In this document: one piece after another, positions 44,398 to 52,468 of the stretch
Numbering within the stretch: the first letter of the stretch is position 1
How the letters are laid out: each line of letters starts with the position of its first letter
Assembly (NCBI RefSeq): GCF_030653815.1
Contig: NZ_JAURYQ010000038.1
Span: 1-64,000, forward strand
Reading direction: 5' to 3'
Length of the DNA: 64,000 nucleotides
Origin: Rhodoferax sp.
GTDB lineage: Bacteria; Pseudomonadota; Gammaproteobacteria; Burkholderiales; Burkholderiaceae_C
Notes under the pieces: generated by a model
Databases searched by the model: none
Told to the model about the DNA's origin: nothing
What the model saw: the letters and a program-made list of their open reading frames with translations, nothing else
Translations under genes and position numbers: made by a program

Positions 44398-45714
44398 ATG
44401 AAAATTAAACACATTGCGTTAGCGGCTCTTATGGCCTCGGTGGGCGCCACGGCGTTTGCTCAAGCCAAGGAGCAGTTTTTCCCCGGTTTGCCGTACCGCA
44501 CCGGCGCCTACGCCCCCAATGGCGTGCCATGGGCCAACGGCTACGCTGACTACCTCAAGCTGGTGAACGCCCGCGGTGGTATCAATGGCGTCAAGATCAT
44601 TTACGAAGAGTGCGAAACCGGCTACGCCACCGACCGCGGCGTGGAATGCTACGAGCGCCTGAAAGGCAAACATGGCGGCGCCACCGTGTTCCAGCCCCTG
44701 TCCACCGGCATCACCTTTGCCCTGACCGAGAAAGCCCCGGTCGACAAGATTCCTTTGATCACGGCGGGTTATGGCCGCAGCGAAAGCCAGGACGGTCTGG
44801 TCTTCAAATGGAACTTCCCGATCGCCGGCACCTATTGGCTGGCCGCTGACGTGCTGGTGCAAACCATTGCCAAGAAAGAAGGCGGATTCGACAAGCTCAA
44901 GGGCAAGAAAATCGCCTTGGTGTACCACGACTCGCCTTATGGCAAAGAACCCATTGCCCTGCTGCAGGAGCGTGCCGCCATGCACGGTTTCAACCTGCAA
45001 CTGCTGCCGGTGGCCCACCCCGGTGTAGAGCAGAAAGCCACCTGGCTGCAAGTGCGCCAGGCACGCCCTGACTATGTGTTGCTGTGGGGCTGGGGAGTGA
45101 TGAACTCCACCTCGCTCAAGGAAGCCCAAGCCACGGGTTACCCGCGCGACAAAATGTATGGCGTCTGGTGGTCGGGTGCCGAGCCCGATGTGAAAGACGT
45201 GGGCGAAGGCGCCAAGGGCTACAGCGCGGTCACCATGCAGCACGGTGCCGAGCCTGATTCGGCCGTGGTCAAGGAGATGCTGGTCAAGGTGCACGACAAG
45301 GGCCAGGGCACTGGCCCCAGAGAAGAAGTGGGTTCGGTGCTTTACATGCGCGGTGCCATCAGCGCCATGTTTGCGGTCGAGGGTGTGCGCCGCGCGCAGG
45401 AGCGTTTTGGCAAGGGCAAGTGGATGTCGGGTGAGCAGGCGCGCTGGGGTTACGAAAACCTGGCGCTGGACCAGAAGAAGCTTGACGCCCTGGGTTTTGC
45501 CGGCGTCATGCGCCCAGTGCAGACCACCTGCGCCGACCATATGGGCGCCAACTGGGCCCGCATCCACACCTGGGACGGTAAAAAATGGGCGTTTTCGTCG
45601 GATTGGCTGCAGGCTGACGAGCAGGTCCTGAAGCCTCTGGTGAAGTCGACCGCTGCCAAGTACGCCGCTGACAAAAAGCTGGCGCCACGCACGCCGGCGG
45701 ACTGCCAGTCCTGA
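44398..45714 (+). CDS. ABC transporter substrate-binding protein (LivK-like)
   Basis: Periplasmic binding protein of the type I fold. The start is the ATG at 44398 with CAGGAGACTTGC upstream; the track ORF extends into livM. Signal peptide MKIKHIALAALMASVGATAFA. The mature protein reads the Leu-binding-like pattern: PYRTGAYAPNGVPWANGYADYLKLVNARGGINGVKIIYEECETGYATDRGVECYERL and later YGRSESQDGLVFKWNFPI. 438 residues, with several Trp-rich stretches (GANWARIHTWDGKKWAFSSDW) that may form a hydrophobic ligand pocket. Partner of LivGHMF. Ligand not determinable. Confidence 0.9.
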   Translation: MKIKHIALAALMASVGATAFAQAKEQFFPGLPYRTGAYAPNGVPWANGYADYLKLVNARGGINGVKIIYEECETGYATDRGVECYERLKGKHGGATVFQPLSTGITFALTEKAPVDKIPLITAGYGRSESQDGLVFKWNFPIAGTYWLAADVLVQTIAKKEGGFDKLKGKKIALVYHDSPYGKEPIALLQERAAMHGFNLQLLPVAHPGVEQKATWLQVRQARPDYVLLWGWGVMNSTSLKEAQATGYPRDKMYGVWWSGAEPDVKDVGEGAKGYSAVTMQHGAEPDSAVVKEMLVKVHDKGQGTGPREEVGSVLYMRGAISAMFAVEGVRRAQERFGKGKWMSGEQARWGYENLALDQKKLDALGFAGVMRPVQTTCADHMGANWARIHTWDGKKWAFSSDWLQADEQVLKPLVKSTAAKYAADKKLAPRTPADCQS

Positions 45715-45724
45715 TGTCAACTGC

Positions 45725-45748
45725 GCATCCCGGCGTGTGTCGGGATGC
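45725..45748. repeat. Intercistronic hairpin after the binding-protein gene
   Basis: Perfect 8-bp stem GCATCCCG/CGGGATGC, followed by a second weaker GGCA-CC/GG-TTGCC pairing, in the 84-bp gap before livF. Such stems commonly protect upstream mRNA and lower downstream expression, which would suit an abundant binding protein. Confidence 0.5.
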
Positions 45749-45798
45749 CAACAGGCAGCCTTGCGTGCAGGGTTGCCTATTGGTGAAGGCAAGGAAAT

Positions 45799-46608
45799 AT
45801 GGAAGCTAAAAACATCGTTCTCAACGTCAATGGCATCGAGGTCATTTACAACCATGTCATTCTGGTGCTCAAGGGTGTGTCCCTGAACGTGCCCGAGGGC
45901 AAGATTGTGGCCATTCTGGGCGGCAACGGCGCGGGCAAAACCACCACGCTGCGGGCCGTGTCCAACCTGCTGCGCGGCGAGCGTGGCGAGGTCACCAAGG
46001 GCTCGATCGAGCTGCGCGGCGAGCGCATCGAGAATTTGTCGCCGGCCGACCTGGTGCAGCGCGGCGTGGTGCAGGTGATGGAAGGGCGCCATTGTTTTGC
46101 CCACCTCACCATCGAGGAAAACCTGCTCACCGGCAGCTACACGCGCAAGGACAAAGGCGAGATTGCCGCCAACCTGGAGAAGGTCTACACCTATTTCCCG
46201 CGCCTGAAGACCCGCCGCAGCAGCCAGGCGGCCTACACCTCGGGCGGCGAGCAGCAGATGTGCGCCATCGGCCGCGCGCTCATGACCAACCCCAGCATGG
46301 TGCTGCTCGATGAGCCCTCCATGGGGCTGGCGCCGCAGATTGTGCAGGAGGTGTTCGAGATCGTGAAAGACCTCAACGTGCGTGAAAAGGTCACCTTTTT
46401 ACTGGCCGAGCAAAACACCAACATGGCCCTCAGATACGCCGACTACGGCTACATCATGGAGTCAGGCCGTGTCGTGATGGACGGCATTGCCAGCGACCTG
46501 GCCAACAACGAAGACGTGAAAGAGTTTTACCTTGGCATGGGCGGTGGCGAGCGCAAGAGCTTCAAGGATGTCAAGAGCTACAAACGCCGAAAACGCTGGC
46601 TGGCGTAG
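45799..46608 (+). CDS. livF: Branched-chain-type ABC transporter ATP-binding protein (LivF-like)
   Basis: Second ATPase of the importer, 269 residues. Walker A is GGNGAGKTT, signature YTSGGEQQMCAIGRAL, Walker B MVLLDEPSMGLAPQIVQEVF, H-loop-region LLAEQNTNMALRYADYGYIMESGRVV. AAGGAAAT precedes the ATG. The C-terminal tail after LGMGGGERKSFKDVKSYKRRKRWLA is a basic extension beyond a usual LivF of about 235 residues, seen in the version of LivF linked to CoA ligases. Confidence 0.9.
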   Translation: MEAKNIVLNVNGIEVIYNHVILVLKGVSLNVPEGKIVAILGGNGAGKTTTLRAVSNLLRGERGEVTKGSIELRGERIENLSPADLVQRGVVQVMEGRHCFAHLTIEENLLTGSYTRKDKGEIAANLEKVYTYFPRLKTRRSSQAAYTSGGEQQMCAIGRALMTNPSMVLLDEPSMGLAPQIVQEVFEIVKDLNVREKVTFLLAEQNTNMALRYADYGYIMESGRVVMDGIASDLANNEDVKEFYLGMGGGERKSFKDVKSYKRRKRWLA

Positions 46609-46650
46609 GGCCAACTGTCATCGTGAATTTGTTTTGAATGGATCTTTCCC

Positions 46651-47907
46651 ATGGCTGATTATTTTGATGCGTTGGAAACGCGTGACCCCGCTGTTCGCGA
46701 AGCAGCTTTGCTGGCAGCTCTGCCGCTGCAGGTGGCGCACGCCAAACTGGCCGCGCCGGCTTTCGCCGGAATTCTCAAGGACGTCAATCCGGCCGAGGTC
46801 ACCACGCGTGCCGCACTGGCCCGGCTACCGGTCACGCGCAAACATGAACTGCTGGCGCTGCAATTGAGCAGTCGCAATCACGGCGGCAGCGTGTTTGGCG
46901 GATTCAGCGCCGTCGGTTTGGGCGCCCATGTGCCGCGCATCTTTGCCAGCCCAGGCCCCATTTACGAACCCGAAGGCACGGCACGCGACTACTGGCGCAT
47001 GGCGCGCGCCATTTTTGCCGCCGGTTTCCGTCCGGGTGAGTTGATCCACAACAGCTTCAGCTACCACTTTGTGCCGGCTGGTTCGATGATGGAAACCGGT
47101 GCCCATGCGCTGGGTTGCACCGTGTTCGCGGGGGGGACCGGCCAGACCGAGCAACAAGTGCAGGCCATGGCTGAACTGCAACCCGCTGGCTACATCGGCA
47201 CACCGAGCTTTTTAAAAATCATTCTGGAAAAAGCCGCCGAGATGGGTGTGGCCCTGCCCAGCCTGACCAAGGCGATGTTCGGCGGCGAGGCCTTTCCGCC
47301 CAGCCTGCGCGACTGGTTTACCGCACACGGCGTGGCCGGTTACCAGTGCTATGCCACCGCCGACCTGGGCTCCATTGCTTATGAGACCTCGGCGCGCCAG
47401 GGTCTGGTGCTTGACGAAGGTGTGCTGCTGGAAATTGTGCGCCCCGGCACGGGCGACCCAGTGGCCGAGGGTGAAGTGGGCGAGGTGGTGGTGACCACGC
47501 TCAACCCCACTTACCCGCTGATTCGTTTTGGCACGGGCGACTTGTCGGCCGTGTTGCCGGGCCCTTGCCCCAGTGGGCGTACCAACGTGCGCATCAAGGG
47601 CTGGATGGGCCGGGCTGACCAGACCACCAAGATCCGCGGCATGTTTGTGCACCCCGGCCAGGTTGACACCATCGCCAAGCGCTTCCCCGAAATCACCAAG
47701 GCCCGTCTGGTGGTGACCGGCGAAATGGCCAACGACCAGATGACGCTCAAGGTTGAAACCGCCTGCAGTGGCCCAGACAGTCTGGCTGTGAAGGTGATGG
47801 AAGCGATTCGCGACGTGACCAAGTTGCGCGGCCAGGTCGAGGTCGTGTCGCCGGGCAGTCTGCCCAATGATGGCAAGGTGATCGAAGACGCGCGCAGCTA
47901 CCAGTAA
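46651..47907 (+). CDS. PaaK-like phenylacetate-CoA ligase family protein with altered phosphate loop
   Basis: 418-residue adenylate-forming enzyme relative, last in the Liv operon (42 bp after livF). Recognisable core motifs: YQCYATADLGSIAYE (A5-like), YPLIRFGTGDLSAV (A7), WMGRADQTTKIRGMFVHPGQV (A8) and the Lys in NDGKVIEDAR (A10). In place of the usual SSGTTGxP loop the sequence reads RIFASPGPIYEPEG, so ATP binding may differ. The N-terminus (YFDALETRDPAVREAALLAALP) resembles the PaaK start. It may be an altered ligase, an acyl-transfer partner or an acyl-CoA sensor. Confidence 0.8.
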   Translation: MADYFDALETRDPAVREAALLAALPLQVAHAKLAAPAFAGILKDVNPAEVTTRAALARLPVTRKHELLALQLSSRNHGGSVFGGFSAVGLGAHVPRIFASPGPIYEPEGTARDYWRMARAIFAAGFRPGELIHNSFSYHFVPAGSMMETGAHALGCTVFAGGTGQTEQQVQAMAELQPAGYIGTPSFLKIILEKAAEMGVALPSLTKAMFGGEAFPPSLRDWFTAHGVAGYQCYATADLGSIAYETSARQGLVLDEGVLLEIVRPGTGDPVAEGEVGEVVVTTLNPTYPLIRFGTGDLSAVLPGPCPSGRTNVRIKGWMGRADQTTKIRGMFVHPGQVDTIAKRFPEITKARLVVTGEMANDQMTLKVETACSGPDSLAVKVMEAIRDVTKLRGQVEVVSPGSLPNDGKVIEDARSYQ

Positions 47908-47917
47908 TTTCATTTCT

Positions 47918-47996
47918 AAATCATCCGTGTCGTTGTTGCTTCGCCTTGTCGTGCGATAGCACTGCCTGCGGCTTCGCGCCTGGACACAAATGATTT
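47918..47996. repeat. Long imperfect inverted repeat at the end of the Liv operon
   Basis: Arms of 14 bp (AAATCATCCGTGTC and GACACAAATGATTT, two mismatches) with a loop of 51 nt, filling the 106-bp gap between the PaaK-like gene and the convergent DUF1840 gene. It may terminate both. Confidence 0.5.
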
Positions 47997-48013
47997 GGAA
48001 ACGGAATAACGGG

Positions 48014-48349
48014 TCAAACCCCCCAGGTGATCGCCGCGTCGTCCTTCAGACACTGCCTGATCATGTCCATGAAAGGCAGGGTGCGCTGGCGCAGGCCGAT
48101 GGCCTCGAAACGGGGCGCAGGCAGGTTTTCTGCGTGAGCCTGATGGATGGCCTCCTTTTGTTGCGCCTCTTCAAGCGCCACCGCGTCTTTCAGCGCCGCC
48201 AGCGCTTGCGGCATGTGTTCGGGCAGCAAAATGCCCTTGGTGCTGGGCTCGGAAGCCGAGTGTTTGCCGATGATTTCCAGCACGCGCTGGCCGTTGGCTT
48301 GCAACATAATCACATCCCCGGTGACTTTGGATTTGAACTTGTACAGCAT
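48014..48349 (-). CDS. DUF1840 family protein
   Basis: 111 residues from the ATG at 48349 (MLYKFKSKVTGDVIMLQANGQRVLEIIGK), the standard DUF1840 beginning; the track ORF adds 28 residues from the opposite gene's region. Other family parts: GILLPEHMPQALAALKDAVALEE and LRQRTLPFMDMIRQCLKDDAAITWGV. Small, acidic, cytosolic; function unknown and largely limited to betaproteobacteria. Its start codon overlaps, on the opposite strand, the earliest likely start of the aminopeptidase-like gene. Confidence 0.88.
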   Translation of the reverse strand: MLYKFKSKVTGDVIMLQANGQRVLEIIGKHSASEPSTKGILLPEHMPQALAALKDAVALEEAQQKEAIHQAHAENLPAPRFEAIGLRQRTLPFMDMIRQCLKDDAAITWGV

Positions 48350-49448
48350 GCGTTTCCTCGCGTTGGTGAATCGTCTCAAGGGGCTCATGTTAGTCCCCTG
48401 CCTGCTGCTGGGGCTGACCGGCTGCGCCGACACGCGTTATTACTGGCAGTCGGTCACGGGCCATTGGCAACTGATGCAGGCGGCGCGGCCCATAGACCAT
48501 TGGCTGGCTGACCCGACGACGCCATTGGCGTTGCAGCAGCGCCTCAAGCTGGCCCGGGACATGCGCCGATTTGCCGTGACTGAACTCCATCTGCCCGACA
48601 ACGCCAGTTACCAGCGCTACGCCGACCTGCAGCGCCGTCATGTGGTGTGGAACGTCGTGGCCGCGCCCGAGTTTTCCCTGACGCTGAAAACCTGGTGCTT
48701 CCCGGTGGCGGGTTGTGTGGGTTACCGGGGTTATTTTTCCGAGGCTGATGCGCAGGCCGAGGCCCAGGCGCAACGTGCCGCCGGGCTGGAGGCCAGCGTT
48801 TATGGTGTGCCTGCCTATTCCACGCTGGGCTGGATGAACTGGGTGGGCGGCGACCCGCTGCTCAACACCTTCATCCATTACCCCGCAGGCGAGGTGGCGC
48901 GTCTGCTTTTCCATGAGCTGTCGCACCAGGTGCTGTATGTGCCCGACGACATGGTCTTCAACGAATCATTTGCCACCGCGGTGGAACGGCTGGGCGGCGC
49001 CCTCTGGCTGGCGCAACAAGCCAGCCCTGAGGCGCGCCAGGCCTATGCCGACTTTGACGCGCGCCGCCAGCAGTTCAGGCTTCTGACGCGTAACACGCGT
49101 GACCGACTGAAGGAAATTTACAGCACCGATGGCCCGCAAGCCACGGCCAAAAAAAACCAGGCCGCCCTGAAGCAGCAAACCATGCGGGACTTCAGGGCCG
49201 CCTATGCCGAGCTCAAGGCGAGTTGGGGTGGTTACAGCGGCTTTGATGCCTGGGTGGCTCAGGCCAATAACGCGACTTTTGGTGCGCAGGCGGCATACGA
49301 CGAATTGGTGCCCGGCTTCGAGGCGCTGTTTGTGCGCGAAGGCCGCCAGTGGCCCACGTTCTATGATGCGGTCAAGGACCTTGCCAAGCGACCCCAAAAG
49401 GAGCGGGCGCAACAACTGAAACAATTAGCAGCAGAACAAAAAGGCTGA
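48348..49448 (+). CDS. Predicted aminopeptidase, lipoprotein (zinc HExxH-like)
   Basis: Putative zinc peptidase of the COG4324 type, about 366 residues. I place the start at the ATG at 48348 because it gives a lipoprotein signal with positive charges (MRFLALVNRLKG) before LLLGLTGC; the ATG at 48387, after AAGGGG, is an alternative without them. Further marks: FPVAGCVGYRGYFSEADAQAEA, VYGVPAYSTLGWMNWVGGDPLLNTFIHYP, the zinc motif FHELSHQVLYV and the third-ligand region NESFATAVE. It probably sits on the outer membrane. The track extension is shadow of the DUF1840 gene. Confidence 0.82.
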   Translation: MRFLALVNRLKGLMLVPCLLLGLTGCADTRYYWQSVTGHWQLMQAARPIDHWLADPTTPLALQQRLKLARDMRRFAVTELHLPDNASYQRYADLQRRHVVWNVVAAPEFSLTLKTWCFPVAGCVGYRGYFSEADAQAEAQAQRAAGLEASVYGVPAYSTLGWMNWVGGDPLLNTFIHYPAGEVARLLFHELSHQVLYVPDDMVFNESFATAVERLGGALWLAQQASPEARQAYADFDARRQQFRLLTRNTRDRLKEIYSTDGPQATAKKNQAALKQQTMRDFRAAYAELKASWGGYSGFDAWVAQANNATFGAQAAYDELVPGFEALFVREGRQWPTFYDAVKDLAKRPQKERAQQLKQLAAEQKG

Positions 49449-49454
49449 CAGACC

Positions 49455-49784
49455 ATGGCTGAACTCAATATCGTTCGTGAACACACGCTGGGCCTGGCCA
49501 AGGCGCGCAAGATCGCCTTTCAGTGGGCGGAACAGGTCGAGCAGGAATTTGCCATGCAGTGCAATTACGCCCAGGGCAAGCACATCGACGAAGTTGAATT
49601 TGTGCGCTCAGGTGTCAAGGGCAGTTTGACGGTGACCAAAACGCACTTCGAGCTGCGCGCTCAATTGGGCTTTTTGCTCGGTGCGTTCAAGGGCACCATC
49701 GAGGCTGAGATTGTGAAGAACCTCGATGCCTTATTGGCGGCGCCCACGCCAGTTCCTAAAAAGCGGCCAGTGCCAAAGGCTTGA
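49455..49784 (+). CDS. PHA granule-region family protein
   Basis: 109-residue protein of the polyhydroxyalkanoic acid system family, found near PHA and lipid-storage genes. Family segments: MAELNIVREHTLGLAKARKIAFQWAEQVEQEF, CNYAQGKHIDEVEFVRSGVKGSLTVTKTHFELRAQLGFLLGAFKGTIEAEI. No signal or membrane span. It follows the aminopeptidase gene by 6 bp and so could share its transcript. It marks the left edge of the lipid-storage block. The biochemical role is unknown. Confidence 0.8.
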   Translation: MAELNIVREHTLGLAKARKIAFQWAEQVEQEFAMQCNYAQGKHIDEVEFVRSGVKGSLTVTKTHFELRAQLGFLLGAFKGTIEAEIVKNLDALLAAPTPVPKKRPVPKA

Positions 49785-50039
49785 TCAGCTCAGCGATTTG
49801 ATCAGGTCGATGTACTGCTGCATCGCATCGGCACTGGGGGTGCCCTTGAGGGTGTTCCACGCATCCCATTTGGCGCGGCCCACCATGTCGGTAAAGCCGG
49901 GTTTCTTTTCTGCGTTGTCCCCGGCGCTGGCCTGTTTGTAAAGTGCGTAAAGCTTGAGCAGGGTCATGTTGTCGGGGCGTTCGCTTAAGGTTTTGGAGTG
50001 GGCCACGGCGGCTTCAAATTGGGTTTGCAGGTCAGACAT
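49785..50039 (-). CDS. Acyl-CoA-binding protein (ACBP)
   Basis: 84-residue four-helix protein that binds long-chain acyl-CoA and delivers it to enzymes. MSDLQTQFEAAVAHSKTLSERPDNMTLLKLYALYKQASAGDN is the classical ACBP pattern, including the YALYKQA motif, then KPGFTDMVGRAKWDAWNTLKG. An ATG six codons upstream exists but the MSDLQ start fits the family. It is convergent with the PHA-region gene and divergent from the wax synthase, which places an acyl-CoA carrier beside its likely consumer. Confidence 0.95.
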   Translation of the reverse strand: MSDLQTQFEAAVAHSKTLSERPDNMTLLKLYALYKQASAGDNAEKKPGFTDMVGRAKWDAWNTLKGTPSADAMQQYIDLIKSLS

Positions 50040-50143
50040 GATGAAATTTCTATCCATTAAAAAGAGGGGGCATCAGGGTAATCAGGGTTGATCTTAATGG
50101 GCGTTTTGATCGCAAAATAGAGAACCTTCCCGAAAGCGTTCTC

Positions 50144-51667
50144 ATGGTCACACGTTTGCCTCGTTCCCGTTCCCGAACTGCCCCGCAACAGTTGTCTGCC
50201 AGCCCGGTGCACGAGCGCATGAGCAAGGTCGACACCGCCTGGTTGCGCATGGACAGCGCCAGCAACCTGATGATGATCATGGGCGTCTGGATCATCAAGC
50301 CGGCGGTCAGTTATGAGGCTACTTGCCAGCGCATCGAAGAACGTTTGTTGAAGTACCCGCGCTTCAGCCAAAAAGTGGTGCAGGATGCAACCGGTGCCAG
50401 CTGGGTGACCGACACCGGCTTTGACATCCAACGCCATGTGCTGCGCGACAAGCTGCCGCCCTCGGCCAAAAGCCACCCGCAGCAAGCGCTGCAGGATCGC
50501 CTGGCCGAGCTGGCCTTGCAGCCGCTGGACCCGCGTTACCCGCTGTGGGACTTCAGGCTGGTGGAACATTACCAGGGCGGCTCGGTCCTGCTGGTGCGCA
50601 TTCACCATTGCATTGCCGACGGCCTGGCGCTGATCGCCGTGATTCAGTCGCTGGTGGATGGCGGCACCGAGCCACCGCAGCGCCAGGTCAGGCACGACTC
50701 GGCTTCTGGCTGGGAGGCGGCGGAAGAATGGCTGTCGCACACGGTGATCGAACCGTTCACCGGGGCGGCCGTGAAGGCCTTGGATTTTGCGGGCGACAGC
50801 GCGGCGCAAGCACTGGGCGCCATGGGTCACCCGCAAACCCTGTTCGACAAACTCATCACCAAGGGCGTGAGCAAGGGCAAGGACGGGTCGGCAGAAATCG
50901 CCAAACTGGCCTACCAGGTGCTGCGCGACAGCGCCGCGCTGGCCCTGATGCCCGACGACTCCCCCACCCGACTCAAAGGCAGCCCGGGCCACGCCAAGCG
51001 GGTGGCCTGGTGCCAGCCGATTCCGCTGGATGAAGTGCGCGCCGTGAGCAAGGTGCTGCATTGTTCGATCAATGATGTGCTGCTGGCCTGCGTGGCGGGC
51101 GCCATCGGCCAGTACCTCAAAGCGCAGGGCGATGCGGTGGCGGGCAAGGAAATTCGCGCCATGGTGCCGGTCAACTTGCGGCCCATGGCGCAAGCCTACC
51201 AATTGGGCAACCAGTTTGGGCTGGCACCGGTGGTGCTGCCGATCGGCCTGGAGCACCCGTTGGCGCGGGTGTTTGAAGTGCGCCGGCGCATGGGGGAGCT
51301 CAAAGGCAGCATGCAACCGCTGCTGAGTTTTGCCCTGCTGGCGCTGGCGGGCATGCTGGTCAAGCCGGCCCAGGACGCCTTGCTGAGCCTGTTCTCGAAA
51401 AAAACCACGGCAGTCATGACCAATGTGCCCGGGCCCCGGGAAAAGCTCAAGTTCTGTGGTGCCACCCTGGAGCAGCCGCTGGTCTGGGTGCCGCAGTCGG
51501 GCAGCGTGGGTTTGGGCGTGTCGATTCTGAGCTACGGCGGCGGCGTGCAGTTCGGCATCGTCAGCGACGCCACCCTGTGCCCCAACCCGCAGGCCATCAT
51601 TGACCAGTTTGAGCCCGAGTTCGAAAAACTCCGTCTGCTGACCCTGATGCTGCCCTGGGAGAATTGA
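50144..51667 (+). CDS. Wax ester synthase / diacylglycerol acyltransferase (WS/DGAT)
   Basis: Joins a fatty acyl-CoA to a fatty alcohol (wax ester) or diacylglycerol (TAG). 507 residues. Catalytic HHxxxDG is present as HHCIADG (154-160), PLWDF at 133-137, the second-domain SINDVLLACVAGAIGQYL, and TNVPGPREKLKFCGATL near the C-terminus. About the first 25 residues before MSKVDTAWLRMD look like a basic extension. It probably acts at the inner membrane or granule surface. Neighbours supply acyl-CoA carrier (ACBP), fatty alcohol (FAR at 56063) and granule proteins. Confidence 0.93.
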   Translation: MVTRLPRSRSRTAPQQLSASPVHERMSKVDTAWLRMDSASNLMMIMGVWIIKPAVSYEATCQRIEERLLKYPRFSQKVVQDATGASWVTDTGFDIQRHVLRDKLPPSAKSHPQQALQDRLAELALQPLDPRYPLWDFRLVEHYQGGSVLLVRIHHCIADGLALIAVIQSLVDGGTEPPQRQVRHDSASGWEAAEEWLSHTVIEPFTGAAVKALDFAGDSAAQALGAMGHPQTLFDKLITKGVSKGKDGSAEIAKLAYQVLRDSAALALMPDDSPTRLKGSPGHAKRVAWCQPIPLDEVRAVSKVLHCSINDVLLACVAGAIGQYLKAQGDAVAGKEIRAMVPVNLRPMAQAYQLGNQFGLAPVVLPIGLEHPLARVFEVRRRMGELKGSMQPLLSFALLALAGMLVKPAQDALLSLFSKKTTAVMTNVPGPREKLKFCGATLEQPLVWVPQSGSVGLGVSILSYGGGVQFGIVSDATLCPNPQAIIDQFEPEFEKLRLLTLMLPWEN

Positions 51668-51670
51668 ACT

Positions 51671-52444
51671 TCAGTCTTCCAGCTCGGCCTTGGCCATTTC
51701 GACGTCCAGGCGTTCCATGGCGTCGATGGGCTTGGCGCTGGCGGCTTGTTGGTAGAGGCGGGTGGCTTCGTGCACCACGGCATCACCGTCGAGCATCAGC
51801 AGCGCGTGGGCGTATTCGACCATGCCCATGGCCGACGCCATGTTGAACTTGAGCGCTTGCTGAAACAGCGTGAGCCCGGTGGCCTTGTGGGCGCCGTAGG
51901 CCATCGCGCCAATGAGCTCGCCGACCTTGTCGATCACTTCGGCATGAAAGGCACCCAGCGCAATGTGGGCGTCGGCGTGCATGGGTTGCTTCTGGATGAC
52001 GTGTTCCAGGTCGGTCTTGACGCGGGTGCCAAGGCCTTGCGCCAGCGCCTTGGCCACGCTGATGCCCTGGCTGTAGCGCCCCAGGGCGTAGGCGCGCCAG
52101 TAATAGGCGTTGATGTTGTCGGGCTGCTGTTTGATTTGCGCCTCGGTGCGCTCGGCCACCTCGACAAACAGGGCCTGCCGGATGGCTTCCTGCCGCTCCA
52201 GGTAAGTGGCGTACACGCAGACGGCCTTGTTGGCCACATTGAGCCCGGACAGCCCCAGATCGAGCCCCATGGACATGGATTTGTAAAAGTCACCATTGTG
52301 AAAATGAGCCCAGGCCTGCAACAACTTGGGGTCTTGGGGGAGCGGCTCCAGATCCCCCGCATGCAGTCTGGCCCACGAACTTTTGACGCCTTCCGCGTCA
52401 AAGTTGTAATCGCCCGCAAAGGGGAAAGGTGTCCATTTGGCCAT
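51671..52444 (-). CDS. TPR-like hypothetical protein
   Basis: 257 residues, cytosolic and helical with TPR-like repeats, for example NINAYYWRAYALGRYSQGISVAKALAQGL, HADAHIALGAFHAEVIDKVGELIGAMAYG and KFNMASAMGMVEYAHALLMLDGDAVVHEATRLYQQA. It ends 3 bp after the convergent wax synthase and is 24 bp downstream of the TetR gene on the same strand. The conserved start MAKWTPFPFAGDYNFDAEGVKSSW is distinctive but I do not know its function. A scaffold role in lipid handling is only a guess from position. Confidence 0.72.
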   Translation of the reverse strand: MAKWTPFPFAGDYNFDAEGVKSSWARLHAGDLEPLPQDPKLLQAWAHFHNGDFYKSMSMGLDLGLSGLNVANKAVCVYATYLERQEAIRQALFVEVAERTEAQIKQQPDNINAYYWRAYALGRYSQGISVAKALAQGLGTRVKTDLEHVIQKQPMHADAHIALGAFHAEVIDKVGELIGAMAYGAHKATGLTLFQQALKFNMASAMGMVEYAHALLMLDGDAVVHEATRLYQQAASAKPIDAMERLDVEMAKAELED

Positions 52445-52468
52445 TGGTTTCTCCGGTGCCTTGTTGTT

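Noticed and set aside
44419-46104. 561-aa minus-strand ORF across the binding protein and livF
   Set aside because: Spans two real genes on the opposite strand, no recognisable domain.
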